DNA of 64,000 nucleotides, from NCBI GenBank assembly GCA_023807065.1, contig JAJJLU010000347.1, forward strand, positions 1 to 64,000. The letters run 5' to 3'. Positions within the stretch are counted from its first letter, which is position 1. Each line of letters opens with the position of its first letter. A program made the translations under genes and the position numbers. This document shows, piece by piece, positions 38,982 through 50,068 of the stretch. Source of the stretch: Isotricha intestinalis (lineage: Eukaryota; Ciliophora; Litostomatea; Vestibuliferida; Isotrichidae). The notes beneath the pieces were generated by a model. That model was not told the DNA's origin, did not search any database, and saw only the letters and a program-made list of their open reading frames with translations.

Positions 38982-41529
38982 ATGGGAAATTGTTGTGAAA
39001 AGAAAAGTCCAAAATATAAAGAAATTTATGATTTTTTTCATCATATATGTAAATCTTTTTTTATATAATGTATTCTTAGATAAAACTGAAAGTTTTAAAT
39101 ATACTATTTTAAATTATGAAGAAAATTATGAAAAAATTTTAAAAAGAAGTAAAAATAATATTTTAATTCTTGAAAAAAAGCAAAATATAAGAATTAAATT
39201 TATAAATGAAATAATTAAAACAAAAAACAAATATGAAAAAGAAACAAATTTCACAACTTATTCATTATTTAATACAATTCTATTAACAATAATTTTAAAA
39301 CAATTTTTAAAGGAAAATTCTGCTTTAAAAAAGAATAATGATTTACAACAAAATTTATTAAAATATTCAATAGAAATTTTAAATCATCAATACACAGATA
39401 TATCCAATTTAAAATTAATAATATATTATTTAGGTCATTTATTTATTGTTTTATTTAACGGTATGGAATATATAACAAATTATTTTCAAGTTGAAAATAC
39501 TTACATAAAAAAAATAGATTTAATAATGGAAAACCAAATTGATAAGGTTATAATAGAAAAAAATGAAATTTATCCTTTTTTAAAAATAAATTTAATATCT
39601 TTAGGTTATTTATTTAACCCACGAAACATAGCATTTACTTTAACTAAAGAAACTCAACTTACTTTACTATTTTATTATGTTAATATTTTAAAAGAATTAT
39701 ATCCAGTAATAATTGAAAATTATGATACAATAAAGCAATATCTTTCTAATGAAATAAACCAATTTAATATTACTCATCCTGAAACAGGAGTTTCAATTGC
39801 TAATTCAAATAATAATGATAATGATATTATTATTAATTCAAATCAGAATAATTTATATTTTGATTTTCAACAAATTATTGAATCACTTTATAATTTTTTT
39901 ACTTATATTATAACAGATATTTCTTTAGGAAATTTTCTATTTGAAACAATGGATAAACAAATTAAAAAATTTATAAATGATAATGAGAATAATATTAAAT
40001 TTGATGAAATTTTATTCTTACATATATATGAAATATGTCTTCAACAAAATTTATCTAAATTTTTTATAATATCATTAATCATTTATATTACTAATAAAAT
40101 TTTAGAAAATATTAAAAACTATTATGTTTTTTATGATATTATTATAAAATTTTATAAGTTAATTATGGATGATGATATTTTAAATGAAAGATGTACTAAA
40201 CTTTTTGCTAAAATATTTATTAAAGAAATTTATAATATTGAATATGATAATTCTTTAGTTACTTTTTTAACTTTTGTTTTACCTAAAACTAATTATTCAA
40301 AAAAAATTATTATACCTCTAATTACAAATATATCTTTTTTATTTAAAGAACAAAATCTTAAAAATAAATTAGAAATATATAAAAGATGTTCTTTATTATT
40401 AGAAAATTATTCCTTAAAAGAGTTATTTCAAAATGAAGGAAAAAAAGAATCAATTGAATTTGAAAGTATAAAAATTATGTTAATGAATTTTAATATTTAT
40501 GATAATTCAATAACAGAATTAAATACAAATAATCAACTATTGATAATAAATTATTTTCAGTTTTATATTAATTTAATAATTTTTATCGAATCCAATTTTG
40601 AAAATTCAGAAATGCAAAATAATCAATCTTTTAAAACTAAATTATTTTCAGATATAATTTCATATATTCATCGATTAGAATTATATTCGTTTGATTCATC
40701 TGAATATTTAACTTTAATTCTTCATTATATTAAAGTATTATTATTTTGCTTTAAATATTTATTAAACACTCAAGATACTTATTTAATTTATAGATTAATG
40801 AGTCAAAAATGTAAATTATTATTAAATGAACAATGTAATGGAAGAAATTTATCTTTTTTACCATATCTTTCTTATTATATAATAATTTTTATTTTAATTA
40901 GAATAACTCAAATTTTTAAATTTCCTAATTCTTTTAAGAGTATTCATAATGGAATTATTGAAGGAATAAATAATATTGATAAAGCATATAATATAAAATT
41001 TAAAGAAATTAAAGTAGAAGATTTATTTAAAAAAGAAATATCTGATAATAAAAATAATAATAATAATATTAATGTAGAAAATTCCTTAAAAATATTATAT
41101 CAAGATTTAAAAACAAATTTTAATTATTTCTTCAAATGTGAACTTAATCAATCTAAATTTAGTAGAATAATGGATTTAATTTATACACAAGTTTTTGGAT
41201 GTTCATCATCATTACATTCATTTTTTGATAGTCAATTAAAAAATTTAGGAGTTAATGATAGAATATTAGAACCAAATATAAAATCAAATCATAATTCAAA
41301 TAGAACTGATGTAATAACTGAAGGAAATGAAATTAATTATGATAATTATATTAAAGAAGATTCTATTTCAATGAAATTTAGTGATGAAAGTATTATGAAA
41401 GAAAATACTTTTGAAAATATTTCTAATGAACAATTAATTAAAATCCCTTTAAAAAATTCTTTAAAAATTATTAATGATCAGACTTTAAATGATGTTATTC
41501 ATCAAGAAGAAGATAATATAAAAATATGA
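38982..41529 (+). CDS. MGNCC-start alpha-helical protein, 838 aa, with one 31-nt intron
   Basis: The gene is join(38982..39048, 39080..41529). The ATG at 38982 has the local A-rich context and opens with MGNCCEKK, a myristoylation-plus-palmitoylation signal. Without splicing this frame meets TAA after 28 codons. Removing GTAAAT...TTCTTAG (39049-39079) restores the long downstream frame as HIYKTESFKYTIL. The remainder is almost entirely amphipathic helices (armadillo/HEAT-like in appearance), with an Asn/Asp-rich loop near 275 and a low-complexity C-terminus. No catalytic motif is seen. It is probably a membrane-tethered scaffold of unknown function. Stop TGA. Confidence 0.75.
39049..39079 (+). 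other. 31-nt GT-AG intron
   Basis: Donor GTAAAT, acceptor TTCTTAG, T-rich interior. Length 31 is 3n+1, so splicing changes frame exactly as needed to join the MGNCC start to the long frame. Confidence 0.8.
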
Positions 41530-41639
41530 TTGTATTTAATAAATTATATTTTTTTTAATGTGAATAAATTTTTTTAATTAATTGAATATTTTTTAGTTTG
41601 AATGTAATGTTTAAAAAAAATATATTTTAATTTTATAAT

Positions 41640-44600
41640 ATGCAACAACCTAATGAACCTCAATCATCTCAAGAAGAAGAAAAAAATGCTATTCCTGAAT
41701 CAAATGAGAATAATAATCCTTTACAAAATAATGAAATGAATGAAAATGAAGAAAATATAAATATTGAAATAAATGAAAGTAATCATGAAATAAATGAAAA
41801 TGAAAATAATCAAAATATAAATGAGGAGAATGTGAGTAATCATGATATTAGTGAAAACCATCGAATTAACAATAATTTAAATACAATCAATGAAAGTAAT
41901 GATGAAATTAATGAAAGTAATATAAATAATAATAATGAAAATGAAATAAATGAAAATAATAATAATCAAGAAGGTGAAAATATAAATAACGAAAATGAAA
42001 TAAATGAAAATAATAATAATCAAGAAGGTGAAAATATAAATAACGAAAATGAAATAAATGAAAATAATAATAATCAAGAAGGTGAAAATATAATTAATGA
42101 AAATGAAATAAATGAAAATAATAATAATCAAGAAAATCAAAATTTAAATAATGAAAATAATAATATTCAAGCTAATCAAAATTTAAATAATGTTAATCAT
42201 CAAAGTAATAATAATATAAATGAAAATGTAAAAGAAGAAGAAGAGAAAAAAGTTATATCAAATAATGAAGATAATTTTAATATAAATACTACATCAACAA
42301 GAGAAAATATAATATCAAATAGAAGTAATATAAGAAATACTAATGTTGATATTAATACATTTTCAGAAGATACAAATGAAAATAATATAAATATAGATTA
42401 TTATGAAAATATAATTAAAGAATTAAAAGATGAAAATAAACAATTAATTATAAATCATAGAAATGAAATTAATAAATTAAATAATGATTATAATAATGAA
42501 ATTACAAAATTAAATGATACTTTCAACACTGAAATTCAAAAATTAAATAGTGAAAAAGATTCAATTAAACAAACTTTAAGAAAGCAAATGATAATAAATG
42601 AAGAACAAAGAACTTATATTGAAATTTTAAAACAAACAATTGAAAGCAATTTATTTAAAGGTAATTATAATGCTTCTATTAAGCAATCAAAAGAATTTCA
42701 AAATTATAATATTGAAAAAGGTAAAGAAGCAAATGATGAAAAAAATATGAGTGAATTTTTTATAAATTTTAATAAATATAAAGCTGAAAGTGAATTATAT
42801 AAAAAAGAATTAGATGAATTAAAAGAAGAATTTGAAAAGACAATTAATAAAATGAATGAATTAAATAAAAACTATGAAGATTCAAATAAACAAAATATTA
42901 TTTTAAAAGAAAATATTAATGAAGAAAAAGAAAAAAACAATAATTTAACTCTTGAAAGACAAAATAATATTTCTGAAATAGAAAATTTACATGAAAATAA
43001 TCAAAAATTAAACTCTGAAAATAATGAATTAAAAGATCATTTAACACAATATCAAAAAATGAATAAAGAAAAAGAAGAGCAATTAAAAGAAAATTCCAAA
43101 TTAATAACAAATTTAAAAAATGAAATAAATAATTATAAAAAGAAAGAAGATAAATTTTATGCTATGAATCTGGAAAATGATAGAATAAAAAAACAATTAA
43201 AAGAAGATGAAAAAGAAAAAGAAGAATTAAAAACAAAAAATAAAGAAATAAAATCTGAAAATGATAAATTATTACAAACTTTAAAAAATTTAGGAAATGA
43301 TAGAGATGATTTATCATATTCATTAAAACAAATAAAAGAAAAATTTAGTTTAACTTTACATTATAAAGATGAAATTGAAAAATTAACAGATACAGTTCAT
43401 TCAAGAGAAAAGGAATTAAAAGAACTTTTTGAAAAATTAAATATAATGAATTATGAAAATCAAGTATTATTAAAGCAAAAAAATGATGATAATAAAAAAT
43501 TAAAAAATCTATTTGATAATTATCAATCAATTGAAAATTTAAATAATCAATTAAAAGAAGAATATGAAGATTTAAAACAAAATTGTACTCTTCAAAACAG
43601 AGAATTATTAAATGCAAAAAAGGAAAATGAAAATTTATTAAATGAATATAATAATTTAAAAGAAGAACTTAATGAAGCAATAATAGCTAATCAAAGGCAA
43701 GCTTATAAATTACATAATTATAATACTGAAAAAATTGATAAAGAAAATGAAATAAAAGATTTAAAGGAAAAACATAATAATGAAATAACTAATTTACAAA
43801 GTGAAATTGATAAATTAAACAAAAAAATTTCAGACTCTGATTTTGATTATCAAAATTTATTAAAAGATTATAATAATTTAAAAGATGAAAAAGATGATTT
43901 TAATAAAAAGTATAATAATAAATGTGAAGATGAAAAAAAATTAAATGATGAAAATCATAAAATGAAAATTAATTATGATTCTCTTTCAAATAAATATAAT
44001 GAATCTTTATGTAATTTAAAAAATCAATCTCGACAAATCAATGATTTATTACAAAAAAATTCTGATTTAGAAATCTCAATTTCTGATTTAAAAAAAGAAA
44101 ATAAAAATTATTCTATTGAATTAAATAATATAAAAAGTGAATTAAATGATTATAAAAAAGATGAAAAAATTGAAAAAGATTCTTATATTGATAATGTTGA
44201 TAATTTATTAAATAATTTAGAAAGAATAAATAAAAATTTTAATTTAGATAATGTAAATTACGATAAATGTAGTAATATAATAAAGTATAGATCTATTTCT
44301 TCTATTCCAGAATTTTTTAAAATTTCTACTAAAGATATTATTGAATTAACCAAAGAAAATAGAAAATTAATTCAAGAATTAAAAGAATTAAATGATAAAA
44401 TTTTTGAGAATGAACAAAAAAATAAAAACATATTAAATGAAAAAAAAGATATAGAAAAAAAAATTGTTAATTTAAATAATATAAATGAGAAATTATTAAA
44501 TGAAAATATAAATTTAAAAAAACAATTAAATGAATGTAAAGAGTATATAAATAAATTTCAAAATTCAATTGAAAGTTATAATAATGAATTAAATTTAAAA

Positions 44601-45035
44601 AATAATTTAATACAAAAAACAAATTATGAAATGTGCTTATATAAAGATAAAAATTTAAAATTAAATAATAACATTGAATATTTATTATCAATATTAAATA
44701 GATTATGTAAATTATTTCCAGATACAAATATTTATAAATATATTAATCAAATTATTACTTGTGTGAATATGACTATTGAAGAAAAAGAAAAAATTAATGA
44801 ATATTTATTAACTGAATTAGAAATGTATGAAAATTATATGAAGGATATTTTAAAAGATAATGAATTAAAATTTTTAAAAAGATTAAATAAATATCAAGAT
44901 GTGAATAAGAATAAATTAATTGAAAATACAAATTTTATTTTAAATAATTCTAATAGAAATAATAATTATATAGAAAATAATAGGAAAAGTAATCCATATA
45001 TTCCTACAAATTACATTAGTTCTTTAAAATATTAA
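41640..45035 (+). CDS. Long coiled-coil protein with Asn/Glu repeat N-terminus, 1131 aa
   Basis: Residues 1-230 are Asn/Glu-rich low complexity, including a tandem 18-residue repeat (EINENNNNQEGENINNEN). From about 255 to 850 there is nearly continuous coiled coil of the golgin/CEP type. A less regular stretch (residues 855-910, DNVNYDKCSNIIKYRSISSIPEFF) precedes a second coiled coil and a helical C-terminal domain with ILNRLCKLFPDTNIYKYI near 1020. The tail is Asn-rich. Long rods like this are structural, at Golgi, basal body or cortex; no targeting motif decides which. It follows the MGNCC gene by 110 bp on the same strand. Confidence 0.8.
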   Translation: MQQPNEPQSSQEEEKNAIPESNENNNPLQNNEMNENEENINIEINESNHEINENENNQNINEENVSNHDISENHRINNNLNTINESNDEINESNINNNNENEINENNNNQEGENINNENEINENNNNQEGENINNENEINENNNNQEGENIINENEINENNNNQENQNLNNENNNIQANQNLNNVNHQSNNNINENVKEEEEKKVISNNEDNFNINTTSTRENIISNRSNIRNTNVDINTFSEDTNENNINIDYYENIIKELKDENKQLIINHRNEINKLNNDYNNEITKLNDTFNTEIQKLNSEKDSIKQTLRKQMIINEEQRTYIEILKQTIESNLFKGNYNASIKQSKEFQNYNIEKGKEANDEKNMSEFFINFNKYKAESELYKKELDELKEEFEKTINKMNELNKNYEDSNKQNIILKENINEEKEKNNNLTLERQNNISEIENLHENNQKLNSENNELKDHLTQYQKMNKEKEEQLKENSKLITNLKNEINNYKKKEDKFYAMNLENDRIKKQLKEDEKEKEELKTKNKEIKSENDKLLQTLKNLGNDRDDLSYSLKQIKEKFSLTLHYKDEIEKLTDTVHSREKELKELFEKLNIMNYENQVLLKQKNDDNKKLKNLFDNYQSIENLNNQLKEEYEDLKQNCTLQNRELLNAKKENENLLNEYNNLKEELNEAIIANQRQAYKLHNYNTEKIDKENEIKDLKEKHNNEITNLQSEIDKLNKKISDSDFDYQNLLKDYNNLKDEKDDFNKKYNNKCEDEKKLNDENHKMKINYDSLSNKYNESLCNLKNQSRQINDLLQKNSDLEISISDLKKENKNYSIELNNIKSELNDYKKDEKIEKDSYIDNVDNLLNNLERINKNFNLDNVNYDKCSNIIKYRSISSIPEFFKISTKDIIELTKENRKLIQELKELNDKIFENEQKNKNILNEKKDIEKKIVNLNNINEKLLNENINLKKQLNECKEYINKFQNSIESYNNELNLKNNLIQKTNYEMCLYKDKNLKLNNNIEYLLSILNRLCKLFPDTNIYKYINQIITCVNMTIEEKEKINEYLLTELEMYENYMKDILKDNELKFLKRLNKYQDVNKNKLIENTNFILNNSNRNNNYIENNRKSNPYIPTNYISSLKY
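41935..42150 (+). repeat. 54-bp coding minisatellite, about 4 copies
   Basis: Three near-identical 54-bp units and a diverged fourth encode an 18-residue Asn/Glu repeat. The first copies differ by very few bases, showing recent expansion or homogenisation. The opposite-strand open frame over it is a shadow. Confidence 0.9.
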
Positions 45036-45223
45036 AATACAATAATTTCTTTATTTAATTTTTTTATAAAAATAAATATGTTAATTATTATATTAATTTC
45101 TTTTGAAATAAGTTAAATAAATAAAAAAAATTTATGAATCATAATTAATAATTGTCAATATATTATTATTTTAAATTGTTTTAATGATTTTAAGGATTAT
45201 CTTAATTTATTTCCTTTAATAAA

Positions 45224-45649
45224 ATGTCAGAAGAAAGTGATAGTGAAATGAAAGAAATTAAAATTTCAGATGTGAAAGAAAAAATAATTAAAAAACAAAA
45301 GGAAGAAGAATTATTAAAGAAAAAAACAGGAAGAAAAATTAATAAAAAAAAAAGAAAAAACAAAAAAATTGATTTATTATCAAAATATAAAGAACAAATA
45401 GAAAATAAAATTGATGAAAACTTATTAAATAATGAAAATTTATTAGTTCAAAAAGAAAAATCAAAAGGAGAAAATAATAAAATCAAAAAGAATATAATGT
45501 ATAAAAAAAATTCAGTATTAATAAAAATAAATAATTTAAATCAAAAAGAAGAATTTCAAGATATAAAAGAGGATTTATTAAATTTTAAAAAAAATTCTTT
45601 ATTTGGAGATTCAATCCAAAGAACAAAAAACTTTTTAAATAAAATATAA
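45224..45649 (+). CDS. Small highly basic protein, 141 aa
   Basis: ATG after AATAAA, stop TAA. The first 20 residues are acidic/Ser-rich (EESDSEMKE); 25-50 is a Lys-rich block (KKKTGRKINKKKRKNKK) that would serve as a nuclear or nucleolar localisation signal. The remainder is Lys/Glu/Asn helix ending in LFGDSIQRTKNFL. A nucleolar or ribosome-biogenesis role is possible from composition alone. Not recognised as a family. Confidence 0.55.
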   Translation: MSEESDSEMKEIKISDVKEKIIKKQKEEELLKKKTGRKINKKKRKNKKIDLLSKYKEQIENKIDENLLNNENLLVQKEKSKGENNKIKKNIMYKKNSVLIKINNLNQKEEFQDIKEDLLNFKKNSLFGDSIQRTKNFLNKI

Positions 45650-45976
45650 TAAATATTATTTCCTCTTACAATTATATAATATATACTATTAAATTATTGA
45701 TTATAAAAAATAAATCATTTTTTTTTAAATGTGTTTTTAATGTCAAAAAAGATTGTTTATATCATTTAGATAAATTTGAAGAATAAAATCTAATAATAAA
45801 TAAAGTAATAAATATCTAAATAAATCCTTTATCAAATAAAAAAAAATCAACGTAGACAAAATTAATTTAATTTGTTTAAATTTAATAAAATTTTATTTCT
45901 ATTTGAAATTCAGATATTAACAATTTTATTAACATTAATTTTAATTAATTATGTTTATTTATTTTGATTCCTATTT
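45650..45976 (+). other. Spacer with possible relic coding piece
   Basis: Between 45727 and 45850 one + frame reads FKCVFNVKKDCLYHLDKFEE and continues through TAA, TAA and TAG at plausible Gln positions. It is not in frame with the preceding gene. It may be a relic of a Cys-containing domain; weak. The rest is uninformative. Confidence 0.3.
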
Positions 45977-46654
45977 TTATCTAGAATAAGAAGAATTAGA
46001 ATCATCATCAAAACTTCTAGAATAACTTCTTGAATGATTTGAATATGTTCTGCTATAACTTTTATTTTTATCATAAGAAGAATGCTTTGAATAAGAATTA
46101 TCTTTACTTCTACTTCTACTATAACTTTTCCTATTTATAAAAGGACAATCTCTTTCTAAATGATTAATAGAACCACATTTAAAACATTCTTTAAAATAAT
46201 CTCTAGAGTTATTTTTATCATAAATTTTTTTATTTTCTTTTAAATAATTACATTCACTTGTATTATGATCAATTTTACTACAAATACTACATTTTTTATT
46301 TATTCTATTAGAAATTTCATTTTTTTTTTTACTTAATGGTGAACTTGATAAAGAATTATTTGATATATTTATTATATCTTCATTCTTTTTTTCATTTAAT
46401 CTTTCCCTTTTTTCTCTTTCATTTAAAGCTTTTTGAACTATAATTTTTTTACCATTTAATTTACTATTATTCATATCAGAGATTGCATTTTTTGCACTAT
46501 CGTTATTTCCATATTCAATAAAAGCATAAGACTTTATTATATATAAACTTTTTATATACCCATAAGGCCGAAAATGATATTCAAGTTCACTTTCTGTAAT
46601 ATCAATTGGGAGATGACCTATAAATATTTTTGCTTGATCATTATATACTGACAT
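45977..46654 (-). CDS. RRM / CCHC zinc-knuckle / SR-tail RNA-binding protein, 225 aa
   Basis: Residues 8-76 form an RRM: RNP2 is IFIGHL, RNP1 is degenerate (SYAFIEY), and the end is GKKIIVQKAL. Two zinc knuckles follow: CSICSKIDHNTSEC near 121-134 and CFKCGSINHLERDC near 157-170. The C-terminal 50 residues are Ser/Arg/Tyr-rich (SYSRSRSKD), an SR-type tail. The order RRM, zinc knuckles, RS fits splicing factors of the SRSF7 and plant RSZ type, which have one knuckle; here there are two. A role in splicing the tiny introns of this genome is a reasonable guess. Confidence 0.85.
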   Translation of the reverse strand: MSVYNDQAKIFIGHLPIDITESELEYHFRPYGYIKSLYIIKSYAFIEYGNNDSAKNAISDMNNSKLNGKKIIVQKALNEREKRERLNEKKNEDIINISNNSLSSSPLSKKKNEISNRINKKCSICSKIDHNTSECNYLKENKKIYDKNNSRDYFKECFKCGSINHLERDCPFINRKSYSRSRSKDNSYSKHSSYDKNKSYSRTYSNHSRSYSRSFDDDSNSSYSR

Positions 46655-47119
46655 TAATTAATTATGTAATTTAGTTAAAGAAAATTTTTTTTATTTTTTT
46701 TTTTTTGATTTATAGTAAATATTTATTATATTTTATTTTTATTTTAATAAATTAGATTTTCTTCTAATTATTTATCTAAATTTTTTAATTTTTGTTTAAT
46801 CATATTTTATAATAATTTAAGATACATATTTTAAATTTTAAATAACCAATTTAATAATATCTATAGGTAATTTTTTATAATTAAAACTATAGGCAATTTT
46901 AAGAAATTAGAGTAATCTTCCAATTTTAATTTCATTTTTAATAACAGATTATTAATTTAAAAAATATATTTAAATGATTTAAATAATTTATATATAATTT
47001 TAATATTATGAAAATAAGTATCAGAAATTGATAATTATAGAAATAATCTTTTTTATAAAAATAAAAAAATATAAAAATAAAGTTATAAAAATAAATAAAT
47101 TAAAAGACTTTTTAAAAAA
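46655..47119. other. Divergent promoter region
   Basis: About 465 bp between two diverging genes, very A+T-rich, no gene. Starts on both sides lie after A-rich tracts in their own strand. Confidence 0.45.
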
Positions 47120-47716
47120 ATGTATTCTAGGAATAAGCCAATGTTTGATACAAATATGATGAATAAAACTCAATTTCCATCATTGGGATTTTTTCCAAAG
47201 ACTAAAACTATAAGTGAAATAAAAAGAGAGAATTTACAAACAAGACAATCAACTTATAATTATATAGATACAATGTATAAAACAGGTACAAATTTTAAAT
47301 ATAATTTTAAAAGACCATATATTGGAAGTCATAGGTTTCATTTAAGTTCTTTAGAAAATAAAGTTAAAGAAAACTCAAAATTTACACCTGATGATGTTAT
47401 TAAAATAAATATATTAAAAAATGAATGTGATGTTTTAAGAATAAATTTAAGAGAAAATTATAGTAAATTAAAATATGAAATGATTACTGAAATTGATAAT
47501 TTACAAAGTAAATTTGATTTAGAATTAGGAAAACAAAAAATTAAAAATATTAAAATTAATAACCAAATGAAAGAATTGAAAAAAGAAATGCTTGAAAGTC
47601 AAAATTTTGTTATGGAATTAAAAGATAGAATTAATTCATTGAAATTAAGAATTGATGGAAATGGAATGTTTAATGAAGATGGTATTCCTGTTTTACAAAC
47701 TAAAATTGAATATTAA
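47120..47716 (+). CDS. Hypothetical protein with C-terminal coiled coil, 198 aa
   Basis: ATG after seven A, stop TAA. The first 90 residues contain aromatic and basic short motifs (FPSLGFFPKTK, FKRPYIGSHRFH). Residues 95-175 form a coiled coil. The tail is GMFNEDGIPVLQTKIEY. The combination of an unstructured aromatic start and one coiled coil resembles microtubule-associated or axonemal accessory proteins, but no family is recognised. Confidence 0.6.
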   Translation: MYSRNKPMFDTNMMNKTQFPSLGFFPKTKTISEIKRENLQTRQSTYNYIDTMYKTGTNFKYNFKRPYIGSHRFHLSSLENKVKENSKFTPDDVIKINILKNECDVLRINLRENYSKLKYEMITEIDNLQSKFDLELGKQKIKNIKINNQMKELKKEMLESQNFVMELKDRINSLKLRIDGNGMFNEDGIPVLQTKIEY

Positions 47717-48405
47717 TAAAAAATGTAATTTTTTTTATGAAATAAAATTTTTTATAAGTTTAATATAGAAAATATTTATTTAATAAATAAAAAAACAATT
47801 TTTAAATAATTTAAATTTAATCTATTAAATTTATTATTATTTAATTTTCTCAAATCTTTTCCAAGAAATTTATTTAAATAATTATTTGAATTGAAAAGTG
47901 ATATTACTTAATTTATAATTGTAGAATATAGGAACAAAAAATTAATATTTATAAAATATAATAGAATAGTTTAGTCATCATTATTTTAATAAATTATTTA
48001 ATATTAATAATTTCTACTTCCTTTATTAGTTTTAATTTGAATAAATGAATTTAGATTTACTGTTTATATATAAAAAATTTTTTGTCAATTTAGCAAAGCA
48101 TTTTTCAAAATTTTAAAGAAAAAAAAATTAAATTTATTTGGTGTTAAAAACTAAAGACTTTTTATTGAAAAATAATTATATTTAAAAAAAATTATTCCTA
48201 TTGATTTATAGATACTATTAAAGAAAATAATCATATTTTTATAATCTTATAAAATAAAATTTTTTAATATATTATATAAACTTATTCTTAACTTATTAAC
48301 AAATTATAAATGTATTTCTAAATAATCAAATAAAAAAATTAAAAAATTAATTATAAATCAATATAAACAAAAAACTTTTATTTCCTAAACAAATTATATA
48401 ATACT
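47717..48405. other. Spacer between convergent genes
   Basis: About 690 bp. Stop-rich in all frames, no RNA gene, no tandem repeat noticed. Confidence 0.5.
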
Positions 48406-50068
48406 TTATTCTCCTTTAATAATATTTTTCATCATTTTACAAAATTCTTCAAAACTAATAGAACCATCTCCATTAATATCAATTTCCTTAAACATATCTT
48501 TTAATTGTTTTTCAACTTTTTCGCTATTATTTTTAGAAGTTTGCATGAATCTTTTTTTAATTTCTTCAAGAGAAATATCTCCAGAATTATCTCTATCAAA
48601 ATAACCAAAGGCAAACTTTAAATAATTTCTACTCATAAATATTTTAGGATCAACAGCAGCTCTTACAAATTCTTCATATTCAATAAATCCATTATGATCA
48701 GTATCAATATGAGTAAAAAGAGTATCAACTTGTTTTTCAACTTCATTTCTAGTTAAATTCCAATATTTTTCAATTCCTTTAATTAATTCTTCTTTTTCTA
48801 TTCTTCCATTATTATTTAAATCTATTCTATTAAATAATTTCCCTGCTTCAACACATTGTTCTATATTTGTATTATGATGAACTAAATATGCTATTACTGC
48901 ACATCTTAACATATTATCACTTCTATATTTTTGTAAATTTTGTATCATTTGTTTTGCTAAAGAAGGAGGAACTATATTTATTTGATCCTTTTTTTTAAAT
49001 TCTGCTGTTTTAAAACCAAGGATGTTTTAAAGCTTCAGAAGCAGATATTCTTTTATTTGGATCATAAGTTAATAATTTTTTAATTAAATCTATACTTTCT
49101 TCACTTAATGTTGGAAAAGGATAATTACTTAAATCATATTCTCCTTTTTTTACATTTTCTAATATTTCATTATCATCATCACCATCAAAAGGTGGTCTTC
49201 CAGATAATAATATATACATTATTACTCCACATGACCATAAATCACATTTTTCATTATATTTTCTTTTAATTACTTCAGGAGCCATATAATAAGAACTCCC
49301 AACATATCTATTTTCACTTTGTCCTCTTTCTGATATTTTTGCTGTTCCAAAATCTATTATTTTAACTTGTAAACAACCATTTTTTTCTCTCTCTGTTATC
49401 ATTATATTTTCTGGCTTTAAATCTCTATGAATTATATTTAAAGAATGACAATATGTTATTGCTTTAAATATTTGATTCATTATAAAAGCTGATTGACCTT
49501 CATCAAATTTACCTACTTTTATTATTTCATTAAATAATTCTCCATTGGGACAATATTCTGTTATTATATAATATAAATGAGTTGTTGAAAAGAAATCTAA
49601 TACTTTTAATATTTTTGGATGGTCTAAATTTTTTAAAATTGATATTTCATTTAATATTTCTTTTTCTTCAGCAGGTTTATTTTTTCTTTTCTTAATTAAT
49701 TTCATTGCAAATTCTTTTTGTAAATCTTTATGTTTAACTAACCATACTTCACCAAAAGCTCCAGTTCCTAAAATTCTATTTTTATTATATATTTTTTCAG
49801 GATTTATTTCATTTCTTGATACTAATACATCACTATTTATTGCTAATTGATTTATTTTAATTATATTTTGAGAATAATCTTCGTTATTATTATTATTTTT
49901 TTTTTCTGAAGAATTTACGTTTTTACTTTTTAATTTTTCTTCTGATTCTATTTGTTTTTCATTTCCTGTTTCTGCTGTATTATCTTTTGAAAAATTATTG
50001 TTTTTTGTAGGAGATGCTTTTATTTGACTTCTTTGGCGATTGTTTTTTGTATTTTGACATACTCCCAT
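48406..50068 (-). CDS. Calcium-dependent protein kinase (CDPK), split by a +1 shift at TAA
   Basis: Part one (50068-49010, 352 aa) starts MGVCQN, a myristoylation/palmitoylation signal. It holds a full Ser/Thr kinase domain: GTGAFGEVW at 101-109, catalytic Lys in AMKLIKK at 121-127, HRDLKPEN near 215-221, DFGTAK near 239-244 and APEV near 263. It ends ALKHPWF followed by TAA (complement of 49010-49012). Skipping one base there continues KTAEFKKKDQ into part two, to 48406: the junction helix and four EF-hands with complete loops (DLNNNGRIEKEE, DTDHNGFIEYEE, DRDNSGDISLEE, DINGDGSISFEE). The joined protein is about 553 aa, the normal CDPK size. No GT-AG intron of suitable length explains the shift. 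It is a sequencing error, a mutation or programmed frameshifting. Confidence 0.9.

Noticed and set aside
41877..42140. Minus-strand hydrophobic open frame
   Set aside because: Shadow of the Asn/Glu repeat of the coiled-coil gene on the other strand.
49005..49057. Tiny intron explaining the CDPK split
   Set aside because: Every GT-AG pair starting at the TGGTTTT donor has a length that fails to restore the frame (12, 15, 29 or 45 nt where 3n+1 is needed), and the donor is not of the GTAAA type.
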